Below are positions 44,085 through 55,993 of a DNA stretch of 64,000 nucleotides, piece after piece. Location: contig OU015671.1 in NCBI GenBank assembly GCA_907165275.2, forward strand, positions 8,959,001 to 9,023,000, in the 5' to 3' direction. The translations under genes were made by a program, and so were the position numbers. The DNA is from Zygaena filipendulae (Eukaryota; Arthropoda; Insecta; Lepidoptera; Zygaenidae). A model generated the notes under the pieces. That model was not told the DNA's origin and searched no databases. It saw only the letters and a list, made by a program, of their open reading frames with translations. Every line of letters starts with the position of its first letter. Position 1 is the first letter of the stretch.

Positions 44085-44336
44085 AATATTAGTATCTATA
44101 TTAACATTATAAAAAGGAAAGATTCGTATTTTTGTATGTTTGTGAAAATACTGAGATTACTCTGAAATACTGAATTGTGAATAAACTCAAAAACTACTGA
44201 ACCGAATTCAAAAATTCTTTCACTTATAGGAAGCTACGGTAGTCCTGAGTGACGTAGTGAGTAGATTACTTTTATCCCGAAATTCCCGCGGGAACTCTGA
44301 AATTAGCGTGGATGAAACCGCGTGGAACAGCTAGTA
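44085..44336 (+). mobile_element. Helitron-like repeat
   Basis: AATATTAGTATCTATATTAACATT at the left, 'tcccgcgggaactctgaaat', and the end CGCGTGGAACAGCTAG followed by T. Confidence 0.65.
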
Positions 44337-44437
44337 TATAAACTCTGTCTTAATTATTGTAATTGGTTTTATCCTTGCAATTTATTACAAATTAAGTAAA
44401 TAAGGCTAAATTGCTCCTGATACCTGATTCGTGTGGA

Positions 44438-44668
44438 TATATGGACATAGATAAGCAATAGTGTGTTAACCCACACTGGAGAAATTTTGAGTAAATCGTG
44501 TTTTATAATTATAGCGCCATTTTGTGTCAACATTTTGTTATACATATTTTCGCAATGTAATAAGGTAAACACATAATTAAAAAACGTTTTCTAACTCTCA
44601 ATAAATCGTTTTGTATCAATTAACTTAATTTTGTGGGTTAACATGTTATTGCTTACCTGCGTCCATAT
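44438..44668. mobile_element. MITE-2 copy 3
   Basis: ATATATGGACATAGATAAGC at the left and TTGCTTACCTGCGTCCATAT at the right, with the family interior between. Confidence 0.85.
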
Positions 44669-46952
44669 AATACCTACTACCTTGAACTCTGGAAACGCAT
44701 TTCATTTACAATAGAATAAACTTAATAATGTCTATAGAGACTTGATATTTCTGACTTTGTATTTTATATATGAAATAAGGACGTATAATTTCAAAATGTC
44801 CAAGATATAACAATAAAAACATTAATTCGGTTACGGAACCCTAAAAAAAAGTACAACGGAAAATATTCGATAAATCTACGCAGGTCTCATAAAATATTAC
44901 TCGACTTGATCCCTTTCCTTCATTCTGTTCTGCCTCTTTAACATTTCAACTAAAACAATCTTACGTCTGTTCGTATAAAGTCCAAATTGCTGTTCACGAA
45001 TAACATGCAAAGTACAAAGTACTGTAGATACGTACTGAAGAACGGAGGAGTGAAGGAAAACAGACATCAATGCCACAGATTACGCACAGGGAGGCAAAAA
45101 CAAACGCCGATCTCGAGGGTACCTACTTGTGTAAGGTAAAATCGAACCCTTTTTCGAGAGTTTCATGTCTGTCGGAGACAGTTGTCGTCAACCATCGGCT
45201 TGTTTCTTTACCACGTGTACTGTAATGGAACCTTTTTGCCAGGAAGGGTTGTCGGTGTTATATTTAAAAACCTATTTTAAAGGAAATTTGAATCAATGAT
45301 TTTCAGTTTCCATTTTTTTTAATTTTATTTCTTAGCAGTTCTAATAAAGTTTCGACTCTACTTCTTTTCTATTAAAAATACTGTTTATTTTAGAAAATCA
45401 AAGTCTGATTTAGATGAAACGTTTCTAGCTACTATTTTCTTGTATAAACAATAAAAAAACTGTTTATTTTGGCAAACAGAAGTAAGATTTAAAAGTTTTG
45501 TAATTGACAGCGGATAAGAAGGATTCAAAAACGTACAAAAGAGCAATTTCGAGTGATATAAATTCCAATATTTTCATCACCAAAACTTGATATATTCATG
45601 TTATTGAATTTATACGATAAACACGATAGATAATATAAACAATTTTTTTGTGACTTATTCCAAAATTATATTTACAAAAAGTTTGGCTGAAACGGTTCAA
45701 TTAAACGCAACTCTCCGTTTACTTATCATGTCGCATGATTTTCGTTTTTTTTATGAGATGTTGATTAGATATCAATTACATATTATCAATACAATAAAGC
45801 CAGTTAACAATACCTGTTAATAAAAACCGTAAGAACAAAAGGTTGACCACTCCCGCTATATCCCCCATTATTATTGCACGAATGTGCTTACTATCTATTT
45901 TTAACGTCCATCGAGTCGTATAGGTATTGTATACTTTGGTGTTGGTACAAACTCCCTTAAGCGTAATTTGTTAATGCTTCTAATGTTGTTTACTTAGGAC
46001 ACACTACATATAGTAGGCAAGCTATTACGGATAAGTGATAAGCCCGGAGCCCATCCTAAAGTGATATATCGTATCAGTCGACCTCAGCGTCTTTGAGTGA
46101 TAAAGTGTGACTTTGAAGCATATGTCGAAGCTAGTAAAAGGTTTATTACCACTGCAATTTGGGTTATCAAATTTTTTAGTATCACTATACACGGAGATAA
46201 ACTGCCTCACCATCACGCGATTTGTGTATTCGCATGCACTTCAGAATCATCACAGAATATCTTAAAAACCGAGATATTACAAGGCAAGGTTAAAAGATAG
46301 ACATATTGAAGGAATTATACTTGGGTACGGAATTATAAATGCAAAATATTGTGAGTTTGTTTGTTTGTTAACTACTCAATCGGTCATTATGAAGTTTTGA
46401 CTACGCGATGTCTCGAGTACAGAGAAGGACATAGGCTACTTTTTACTTTCGAGATAACCGCGGGAACTAGCTTGCTAGTTGAAAAGGAATTAATAATAAT
46501 AATTAGAAGTAGGGTTGTCATAATAATAATCCTAGGAAGATTGCAAAAATCCATTTATCCAAGGTTAGATGGTTTTTATGCAAGCATACCTACTAGGATA
46601 ACTGCATTTTTGCGATAGATTTTACAACATGGAAACATGATAATTTCCTTAAGAAAAAAGGAAATTCACGATACAGTCTTCGGTTACCATTTTTCCTGGA
46701 TGCCGTCACGTTCCTGGAGGGAAATATTGAAGAGGAAATAGGGAGTTCCGGACATAGAAGAGATATTGCCCCCGCGGCGATAGTGGACAATAGTGATGTC
46801 ACAGAAGCGATAATATCGATATCGATATTACACAGTGAAACTCCATTTTTTTATTTTGAACGCGCCGCCTAAGTTACCGCTGTACTCAGAATCATAACTT
46901 ATACAGTTCGATTTTCAAACTTTAACTTTCTAATTGTAAATTATTTACAAGC
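44669..46952. other. no gene recognised
   Basis: The longest repeat-poor interval between CP2 and CP3. A frame fragment at about 46680-46815 (plus strand, TFLEGNIEEEIG) has a protein-like composition but no partner exons I could identify. Decayed Helitron-like pieces occur near 46330-46470. Confidence 0.35.
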
Positions 46953-47017
46953 TAGCTGTTCTGCGCGGTTTCACCCGCGGTAATTTCAGAGTTCCCGCGG
47001 GAATTCCGGGTAACAAT
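46953..47017 (-). mobile_element. Helitron-like repeat, 3' fragment
   Basis: CTAGCTGTTCTGCGCGGTTT, 'taatttcagagttcccgcgg', then truncated at GGGTAACAATA. Confidence 0.6.
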
Positions 47018-47019
47018 AG

Positions 47020-47300
47020 CGAGGTGTCAGGACTTGGTGTCCGTAACCTCAACCAGCTGGGTCCACGGCAGATCAGCACTGTGGCTCGCACCGCGAGTCA
47101 CGGCAGATTTTACTCAAACCACTTTTTAATTTTTAGTTTTCTTTGTTGTTTGTTCTATTTTTACTATTTAAAGTTTTTGTTTTATTATAATATTTTTTTT
47201 TGGTTTTCGTTAGACATTCATTCTTCTCGTCTCTTTTCGTATTGTGTCGTGGTCTGTGTGTAAATAAATATATTTCTATTTTATTCTATTCAATAAAACC
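47020..47300 (+). mobile_element. possible LINE 3' end
   Basis: A short frame containing LGPRQISTVARTASHGRFY is followed by a T-rich stretch and AAATAAATATATTTC, then (TTCTATT)n and AATAAAACC. This is compatible with the 3' part of a LINE or a retrogene, but no family was assigned. Confidence 0.35.
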
Positions 47301-47424
47301 TATGGCACTCAGGGAAAATGTAGCAATCCAATGGTGAAAGAATTTTTTAAAATCGCTTCATTAGATCCAGAGGTTACTCTCTATAACCTCACAAACACAC
47401 TAACTTTACCTCCTTATAATATTA

Positions 47425-47624
47425 CTAGCTGTGCCCCGCGGTTTCACACGTGGTTATTTCGGAGTTCCTGCGGGAATTCCGGGATAAAAAGTACCCTATG
47501 TCATTTACTGTACCTCTAATAATGTGCATGCCAAATTTCATCCAAATCCGTTGATCCGTTTTTGTCTTGATTGAGTAACAAATATCCAAACATCCACACT
47601 TTCACATTTATAATATTAGTTGGA
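47425..47624 (-). mobile_element. Helitron-like repeat, complete copy
   Basis: CTAGCTGTGCCCCGCGGTTT after A47424. The minus-strand start is TCCAACTAATATTATAAATG. Length 200 bp, one substitution from the usual TCCTAC start. Confidence 0.8.
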
Positions 47625-47689
47625 TAGTTGGATTACAGAACATGGACTCATTATGTTAGTAACAGCAAAGAATATTAGCTCCTAAAGAA

Positions 47690-48040
47690 GCGACACTCTG
47701 TCGCTGTCAACTTCGTGCCTCCTCACGCCCCGCACGACTTAGCGGCGACCCTAGAAGCGATAGCGGTATAGGATAGCCTGTTGCTGCTGAGTGTGTGCCG
47801 GACCAATATCAACGTGAATGTGTGCACCCGGCACGTGTGCATACAAACCGCCCACAGCAGTAGTAGTGGGGTGTAAAATCGGTTCGCTTATATGGATTGC
47901 CGTGAGCTTAGTAACATTCAGCTTATTCAAGTGTTAGTTTGATACATTTTCGTTTTGCTCCTGAGGATGTGCTTTATATTGCTGTGACAGACCTAGAATC
48001 TTAATAAAGTTTGTCCTTTTGGGACTAGCCCACATCCTAC
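47690..48040 (+). mobile_element. possible LTR-retroelement remnant (unassigned)
   Basis: A short C-terminal-like frame (FVPPHAPHDLAATLEAIAV, stop at about 47770) is followed by GC-richer sequence starting TGTTGCTGCTGAG and containing AATAAAG near 48003. This could be the end of a pol-like frame and an LTR. No matching second LTR is in the window. Confidence 0.3.
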
Positions 48041-49295
48041 ATACGATAAAGTAAACATCAAATGACCGAGTGTGGCGGGTAATTAATTATAATGTATAAG
48101 TCTTATATTAGGTAGGTTGTTAGACTCTTTGTACACACAAAAAATGATTTGGTGTATACTTTAGATTTTTACTAGCAATAACAGGTACTTACTAAAGACG
48201 AGTTTTTATTCTGACATGGATAAATAATCGTAAGACAAGCTAATAAATACAACAATACTCATAATATAACGGTTTTAAAAATATAATAGAAGGTTACTTT
48301 TAGTTTTATGAATGTATTAGAGCGTATAAAATATTCTTGTGTAGCTATAAATCCGTGTCGTGTTGAAGTTATTGTGAAATTAAAGCTTTTCCATTATGTT
48401 CCAACTTCCTCTAGTTACTACAAAAGTTATTATAACAATAAAACTAAGGAAATTATACCTGCTACATTTTTATGCATTATGCTTTGCATCGCGTGCACAT
48501 TTCTCCTTGGCCTACTCGTTAATTTGCTTTGTCTATTCTTACCTACTGTTATAAATGCGAAAGTGACTTTTTTGTTTGTTTGTATGTTACGCTACCACGC
48601 CTTAACGGCTCAACCGATAATCACGACATTCCGGATACCCGTTGTCAAGGGTGCAGAGAAGGGCATAGGGTATATAGGGTAAACAGAAATTTTTAAATTT
48701 TTTCAACAGGGATCTGTTCTTTTTGTTATTAGCAGTAGGTTAGAACTGGTATTCCGTTCCAAGAAAGATCTTCAAATCATGTTTCTTATGCACAAGTCAT
48801 AGACACAACACCAACCACACACAATTTCAAAGCACGCAGATAATAAGTAATTATTTTTTAATGCATTTTTATTTTATCGATAATAGCCAATATCATCGAT
48901 AACTATGCCAACACTAAAAAGTTCACAGTGTCCAATAAACGTATTATGGGGAAAAACTCGACGAGCCACTCGGGCCGTCGTCCGTCGTTGTTTTGAAAAC
49001 GAATTCCGTTGCACCTTCGAAAACTTGGAATAAGTCGCAACGGGGGTCTACTATCGTTCGACCATAAGCGAATAAGTCAAATGATTTTTATTCCGAGTTG
49101 ACATCAGTTTTTGACGTCAATAATTACAATTATGACAGCACATATTTCAGCTTCCTAGTGATATGGCTGGAGAGAAGAATCTTCGCAACAAACGCACGCT
49201 GTCTGTTTAAAGTTTATTTATTTATTAGGTTATCCAAAAATGAGTACAATGCTTATAAAATGGCACATAAAAATATGCTTATTGCCTCATTAATA
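48041..49295. other. no gene recognised
   Basis: Contains a Helitron-like 5' part (about 48548-48680, ATAAATGCGAAAGTGAC to 'agaagggcatagggtat'). The remainder is unassigned. Confidence 0.4.
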
Positions 49296-49613
49296 GGGAT
49301 GTTGACTACTATTGAAAATCAAAATTCTAATTAGTCCGTCAGTTAGAAAATAAAAAACAATAGACACGTATTTTTTGCTTTTTTAAATAAATTAAAATAT
49401 ACAGAGATAAAGCGCATTAAAGTTTAGGATGAGGAGGTCGTGACGTCACTAACTGCAAAACAGCCATACAAACTGTCATAATAGTGACGTCACGCGAAAT
49501 TTCAACTCAAATTCCGTTATTTTTTGATTACGTAAAAAAAGAAAAAATACGTGTTAAATATTTTTTTATAATCTACAAGACGGACTAAAAAATAAAAATT
49601 AGTCAACATGCCC
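49296..49613. mobile_element. CRE-MITE copy c
   Basis: GGGATGTTGACTACTATTGA at the left and AAATTAGTCAACATGCCC at the right. The interior contains GTGACGTCACTAAC and GTGACGTCACGCG about 50 bp apart. Confidence 0.88.
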
Positions 49614-49619
49614 ATTACA

Positions 49620-49782
49620 GAAGAACACAACATGCACCAACAAAACAAAATTAACAAAGTACAGGCGGCCCAAAACAAATTCACTGCGAGTACAACACAG
49701 TGTGCTACCGCTGGTCGCATTACTCCTCGCATTAAGTTCGCCATTTGTACTTTTTTGTGCAAGTAGAATAAATAAATAAATG
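49620..49782 (+). mobile_element. LINE 3' tail
   Basis: CGCATTAAGTTCGCCATTTG, then TTGTGCAAGTAGAATAAATAAATAAA. Same family as 19787-19900 on the other strand. Confidence 0.7.
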
Positions 49783-50854
49783 ACGTGGGTTGAAAATAGA
49801 TTTCCATGGCGTTTGGAGTGGTCACTGTACCTATTCAGTCGCATCGTGTCGTGCGATCGCTCATAGAATTACGTACGTAAAATCATTTTTCGTAACGCCG
49901 GTTTGTCGGTCGTCGAACGAAAGTAGGCCCCAGTACCTCCGACCTTACGGACGGACACGTACTACCATCGAAGATGTAGTGGCTGCGCTTATTTCCAATG
50001 CGACTGCGACACAAATAATTGAAAACCAATTCAGGAAATTGTGTTTTTTCACAAAACTTTTGCCGTAAGCAAGTATTTTTCTATCAACGACTAGTAGCAA
50101 AGTGCATTTTGTACAGGCTACGAGGAGAAATAATGACATCTTTCATGACGATCCGACACGCAAATAAAAAAAAGAACTTGAGGATGGTTGGTCTTAAACC
50201 AGAAAACTGTAGGTTCCAATCTGCGCGCTGAGTTTTATCGACATAGTTTTGGGGCAGTAGAAAACAATACAGCCTTTGTTTCAGCGTAATCGCTTTATTA
50301 AAAGAGAAGTTATGACAAAGTCCATACTTAAAGTGTAGGTAAGTACTTCCAACCACCACGCGACCGCAACGACGGGAAACAACTCGTATAATACAGCACA
50401 AATGATATGAAACCTTCCCCCAAAGCGAGTGGAATTGGATTCACCCAATTTTTTATTCTCCCTCTTAGGGGGTCGGAATCGATTTCATTTTCAATTTGGA
50501 GACAATTCTTTAAGTTGACACTTGGTTAGATCCAATCTAATATTCTTGATAAAAATGAATTTCGAGCAGCGGTTCAAAGTGTTAATTTGATGAGATAGGG
50601 GATGAGATCTGTGATTTTTGTGTTAAAGATTTCACACTGAGTGTGCCAGTAAACAGGAAGTTATTCATAAATAGTTTTATATTCTGAAATTTATATTAAT
50701 TACTTAATAAAATAAATTCATACAATAGAATAATCCAATCCAAATAATCCATGCAAATCTTAGACATGCGTTTTCCAGTTCTTTTTTGATATCGCATAAT
50801 ATGTTAAATATATTTTTCTCTTCAAATTTTTCAATCATCAGATATAGTCTTACC
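49783..50854. other. no gene recognised
   Basis: Several 60-105-codon frames overlap on both strands near 49800-50400 without motifs or splice support. A pair of gene-like fragments cannot be excluded. Confidence 0.35.
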
Positions 50855-51086
50855 TGGGCCCTTATTCACTATGCCCAACAACATTCCTTGCCCATAACGC
50901 GCGTCCCAAAAACGCATTTCCAAACGTTCTAGTTGCCAAGATATTAGAATTTATTATTCTTTATGCCATAAGAAACGTTGTAAATATATTTTTTTGCAGT
51001 AAAACTTCTTTGATTACGAGGGAAAGACAGTTTCTTCGTCGTCTTTTTTAGCGCAGCGTGTTATGGTCATAGTGAATAAGGGCCCT
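50855..51086. mobile_element. MITE-3, intact copy
   Basis: The ends TGGGCCCTTATTCACTATG and CATAGTGAATAAGGGCCCT are near-perfect 19-bp inverted repeats, total about 230 bp. Related copies at 8223 and 43297 are interrupted by Helitron-like elements. Confidence 0.85.
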
Positions 51087-51194
51087 GAGATTAATTTAAA
51101 AATGCAAGAATCAGTTTACGAGATATCAGACGAGTAAGCAATCTGACTGTTGAATCTGTCAATTAAAAAAATCAGTCTTTAAATCTATAAAATG

Positions 51195-54100
51195 TCAAAG
51201 AAAATTATAAGCGGCCCTAGAGACAGCTCTCCATATATTTGCAACTACATCGGATATATTCTCTTCTGGTATATCAAAACCGTTTCCTGTTTGCTCTATA
51301 TCAATATTGAATGTATACAACATACCGTTAGAAAACATATAATCGGAAGTAGTACCAGAAACTCTAGCACCATAATTCATTGCCCCAGAACCCAACCGAT
51401 ATTCTCCTGCCATGCCGTCAATCATATCCATTCCCAGCGAATGGTGCTGAATGAAGAGGCCTGATGCAGCGAACTCGTAAAACCAAGGGTACGAGATCAG
51501 ACCACCGTTATTCTGCAGGGAGATGTAGAGTGTTGTTCTGCTTCCGTATTCTTCTAATATCGATCTTAAGAATCGCGTTTCGATTTCTGAGAAAGGCTCA
51601 GAGCCTGCGTAGATGTGACTACAAGGGCTCGAGCTGGAATCAGATACGCCCCAGTAGTGATCGAAGTTACGGTTCAGGTTCACACCGGGGCATATAAAGC
51701 CAGCAGCGCTCTCGATGTTTAAGTTCTTAGTCCACAATCTGATCTGAAAAAAGAAAAATATATATATAATGCACTACCTTAATATAGATGAAGCGTGATG
51801 AGACTTTCGAAACACCTTTCGAGTGAATAAATTGTGTCTTTTTTTGATGGTAACGAAAATTTGACATCTGTTGACCGATAATAATTCTAGAGAATGCCTC
51901 CCCAAGGTCCAGTTTGAACTCATCCATTTGGTTATATTATAACATAATCTGCCCAAGATAGATCCGTTTTTCCAATACAATGGCCGTATTTAGATTTTCT
52001 TGTCGATTCACTTTATGGATTTTTTATAGTGTTCACACGTCATGTCTACGTTTAAAAAATTAAGATTCAGTAATCCTATTTAGAACATGGATAGATGAAA
52101 CAAAATTTGATTGTTGGTTGTTAAGTGTTAGCGATTTTATGCAATTCATGTACGGATTCAACTCTAGATAGAGACGTCGTGAAAAGCGACTGATGAAGGA
52201 TATAACAATTTCTTAAATATACCCAACAGATATCTTTTAGTTGAGAAACAAATTTTGAATCAAGTTCGAAAAAATCAATAGTTATATTAAATTCAGATAT
52301 ATTTACATCTGTATGAGTATATTCATAACCATCTGGGTTCACCACCGGAATAATGATCCATTCGAAATTGTTTATATATTCAGAATTGCTGGTCTCCAGA
52401 AGTCTTTCCACGATATTAAGAGCGGCCGGTATTGTGATCCACTCTCTAGGAATTATACCGGCTTCTATAATTATCACAGGTTTTTCTATATCAGTCTCCC
52501 GATTTGATAAGGTTAAATATACAAGCGAGCGGTTTTCCATCGTGCGCCCATATTCAAATAGATTAAGCGATACAGTTGTCGACGTGTTGTAAGTATCTTG
52601 CAGTGACACGAGGTATTCTAGAATCTGTAAAACAATTTTGAAATTAAAATATTTTTTAACTTTACTGCCTCTAAAAGTTAAAAACAAATACTTAGTTAAA
52701 AACGAGTTCGTGTTTTCAATTGCTTAAATGAAGAATTACAGTCAAAAAAGGAGTACATTAATTGGTGAGCTGCTGAAAAAAATAGATGGCAAAACTTCTT
52801 TGTGATTGCGTTTGCGAGCATTTGTTTTTTTGTTAGAAATGAAACGATCAAATTTAAGTTTCCTAAGAAAGCTATCATTGGAAAAATAAATTGTCAAAGG
52901 GGTTTTTTAATTTAGTGCCAGTGTCACGCCGCGAAAAACCCATGAGATGACGTCACAGTGTATTATTATTTATTTAACCTCATTATAGACTAGTATGTAA
53001 ATAGAACATAATGACGTCACAAATTCACCTATGGCGGGTTTGTGGTCACTTGACTGCGTCGTCGTAAAATTTTGACCATTTTACTAGTACATTATTTAGA
53101 TACTCATATACTCAATTGATTGAAAAACTTTAGGTATTATAATTTTTTAAAATCTTTTCATAATACAATTTGTTTATCAAATCGATATATTTTTTTCGAA
53201 AACCCAATTAATTCTCTTGGGACAATAAATTACGGAATTGGACTTGTCGCTTGGGGTCAACGATTGAAGTTAACTTGAAGTAAAGACGCCTTACCTCGTT
53301 GTATCTGTGGTAGCTAGTTAAATTGAAACTTCTACTTTCGTAATTTCTTTCAGCTTCACCTGAAGATGTGTCTTTTTCGATTAAGTATCTGAAAATGAAC
53401 AGGTAGTATTGTCATATGGACATAGATAAGCAATAGTGTGTTAACCCACATTGGAGAAATTTTGAATAAATTGTGTTTTAAAATCATATCGTCATTTTGT
53501 TTCAGCATTTTTTTATGTTTCAATGTTTTTTGGTATTTAAACAATGTAATAAGGTAAACACAATTTAAAAACGCTCTATAACTCTCAATAAAGCGTTTTG
53601 AATCAATAACTTAATATTGTGGGTTAACGTGTTATTGCTTATCTGCATCCATATAATATTAATATCGCTGTAATAAAATGAGAGTTTACTACAGTATCAC
53701 AACATAATTACGTACCTACCTAATTAATATACAACACAACATAATTGAAAACCGCCAAAAGTGGCAGTTTTTGGCGTTATCGATTGAATTTTTCGATAAC
53801 AAGTTTGCAGCAGAACGATCACCAAAATGTTGTGTTTGTATTATATTTTGAACTAGCTGTGCCCCGCGGTTTCACCCGCGGTAATTTCGGAGTTCCCGCG
53901 GGAATTCCTGGATAAAAAGTACCTACCCTATGTCCTTCTCTGTACCCCTGACAACGTGCATGCCAAACTTAATCCAAATCCGTTCAGCCGTTTTTGCGTG
54001 ATTGAGTAACAAACATCCACACTTTCACATTAATAATATTAGCTGTGCCCCGCGGTTTCACTCGCGGTAATTTCGGAGTTCTTACGGGAATTCCGGGATA

Positions 54101-55526
54101 AAAAGTACCCTATGTCATTCTTTGTACCCGTGACAACGTGCATGCCGAATTTAATCCAAATCCGTTCAGCCGTTTTTGCGTGATTGAGTACCTAACAAAC
54201 ATCCACACTTTCACATTTATAACATTAGTAGGATATTCTCCAATTGATTAGTTTTCAATAGAATTAGATAAGGATAAGGACATCATTCTTTCTTGTTTAG
54301 TTTTATTTCGTTTTTCCTTGTTTTGTTTTTATTTTTTTCTTTATTTCTTTATTATTTATTTTGTTATTCTTTAATTTTTTTTATTTATTTTGTTATTCTT
54401 TAATTGTTTTCATTTGTGTTGTTCTGTATGTGTTATCTTATCTTATCTTTCTTACATCTACTTACTCATATACATCGTCAATGTGCACATCTTTTGTGAT
54501 CGAGAACTCGTCTAATTTGTCTTCGAACCACGCGATCTGGCTCCGCGGCACCATAGCCAAGCCCACGGTGTTATGTTCGAATGAAGGCCGCCGCCACAGA
54601 TCGATCTCATCATTTAGTATTTGACTGAACGCGTTCTGTTGATCTCGTTTATCGAACCGTATCTTGTAAACTTTGTACCTGAAATAGGGATGTTGACAAC
54701 TTTGGAAAATCAAAATTTTAATTAGTCCGTCTTTTAGAAAATTAAAAATCATTAGACACGTATTTTTTTATTTTTCAAATAAATTGAAATATACAGAAAT
54801 AAAGTGCATTAAAGTTTAGGGTGAGTGGGTCGTGACGTCACTAACCGCTAAAACCGCCATACAAACTTTCAGAATAGTGACGTCCCGCGAAATTTCAACT
54901 CAACATATCGCCGTTATATTTTGATTACGTAAAAAAAGAAAAAATACGTGTCCAATATTTTTTAATAATCTACAAGACGGACTAAAAAATAAAAATTAGT
55001 CAACATGCCCACTAGAGATTCGTACGTATCGTGCGGCAGAAAGTTTAGCGCTTCATTATATTCTGCCCCACAGACATAATGAAGCATTTATGCTGAGGCA
55101 GTGACCGATTGGCCCCCACACGGCACACCCTTCTATCTCCTTCATAATATTTGTTAAGTTTCTATTTTTCTGTCTCTTATTTTGTACCTTTTATGTGGGG
55201 ACCAATAAACTCCTTTTCTTTTCTTTCTTTCTTGATGTATAATAATTTATTCTTATACTGCGGCCCGCGGTCCCACACAATTGGCTATTTGACAAATTTT
55301 TTTTTAGTCCGTCTTGTAGATTAGTAAAAAGCTTGTAGCTTGGTTATCACGACACAAGCTTAGTGTTTGTGTTGAGAAGTGGATTATAAATTATTTTCAC
55401 GGTACTTTTTACATAAATAATTTTTGCAGAGAATAATTTTGGTACTCACCCCGCATACTGATCCTTTTTTGCAAAAACAAATGACACAGTTATAATATTC
55501 AATACTAAATAAAATGCGAATCGCAT
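51195..55526 (-). CDS. CP3: secreted M14A-like pseudo-carboxypeptidase (active site lost)
   Basis: Five exons, complement of 51195-51743, 52307-52624, 53295-53388, 54466-54678 and 55450-55526; 1251 nt, 416 aa. Every exon is open and every junction is GT/AG in the same phase as CP1 and CP2. The signal peptide MRFAFYLVLNIITVSFVFA starts at 55526, followed by a propeptide-like domain. The fold is recognisable (VVNPDGYEYTHTD, GVNLNRNFDHYWG, PFSEIETR), but the key residues are replaced. Zinc ligand H69 becomes Ile186 (AGIIPREW; E72 kept as E189). H196 becomes Gln311 (SLQNNGG). R127 becomes Leu242 and R124 becomes Thr (LWTKNL). Y248 becomes Ala360. The catalytic E270 becomes Asp382. N144 and R145 are kept. 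It should not bind zinc or hydrolyse peptides. A role such as inhibitor decoy, peptide binding or chaperoning is inference. It may alternatively be an early pseudogene still without stops. Confidence 0.9.
53413..53655. mobile_element. MITE-2 copy 4, in CP3 intron
   Basis: ATATGGACATAGATAAGCAA at the left and TGCTTATCTGCATCCATAT at the right. Ends 22-25 nt from the splice acceptor of the exon starting at 53388. Confidence 0.85.
53853..54041 (-). mobile_element. Helitron-like repeat, first of a head-to-tail pair
   Basis: CTAGCTGTGCCCCGCGGTTT to CACATTAATAATATT; the next copy follows without a gap. Confidence 0.8.
54042..54233 (-). mobile_element. Helitron-like repeat, second of a head-to-tail pair
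   Basis: Starts AGCTGTGCCCCGCGGTTTCA immediately after the first copy and ends TTATAACATTAGTAGGA. The tandem pair fits end-to-end insertion, as Helitrons favour. Confidence 0.8.
54687..55010. mobile_element. CRE-MITE copy d, abutting a CP3 splice acceptor
   Basis: GGGATGTTGACAACTTTGGA at the left and AAATTAGTCAACATGCCC at the right, with both TGACGTC words (one mutated to TGACGTCC). In the gene sense the element ends CATCCC, followed only by TATTTCAG and the exon at 54678. Confidence 0.88.
55011..55330 (+). other. 3'-end-like sequence and repeat scraps
   Basis: 'accttttatgtggggaccaataaactcc' contains an AATAAA at about 55203 followed by (TTTC)n, reminiscent of a retroelement 3' end. A 45-bp scrap of the CRE-MITE end (TTTAGTCCGTCTTGTAGATT) lies at about 55304-55326 and a SINE family 1 scrap (AGCTTGGTTATCACGACACA) follows. 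Confidence 0.4.
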
Positions 55527-55993
55527 TTTGTAAGTGCTAATTGGCTTTTCTGTTCAATAAGAATGTCAAAATAACACGATAAATTTGTGTAATCTACAAC
55601 ACACACGACAGTGTGTTGGCCAAGTACCCAGTTTATTTGTATAAATCAGGCGCCAAAACAAATGAGAACGAATAAAAACATTTCTGACCCATTCGAGCGT
55701 ACGTAGTGCGCCAGACAAGTTAAGGCCAACGGATAAAGTGTGCACATCGTAGATTAATTGTATAATTTGTTCGTTTACGAATGGGCCGAAAATGTCGTTA
55801 TTTACAGAACAGTGACTACAACAGAGTCAAATTACCACTGATTTCCGATGTGCGAGCATCCACCACATCAAATTTTCTGCTCACTACGCGCAGTAAGCCA
55901 GTATACTGACGTACCTATAGACAGGATAGAGCTATACATATACATAGTACAACTACGGCAGTATAGGTACCGGATTGTTAATATATGAATTAC

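Noticed and set aside
44369..44572. 67-codon minus frame with a relative at 53356-53544
   Set aside because: Both are inside MITE-2 copies and similarity continues outside the frame.
51195..55526. CP3 as a simple pseudogene
   Set aside because: All exons are open, junctions are GT/AG and in phase, and the signal peptide is intact, so a pseudoenzyme is the better description, although non-expression cannot be excluded from sequence alone.
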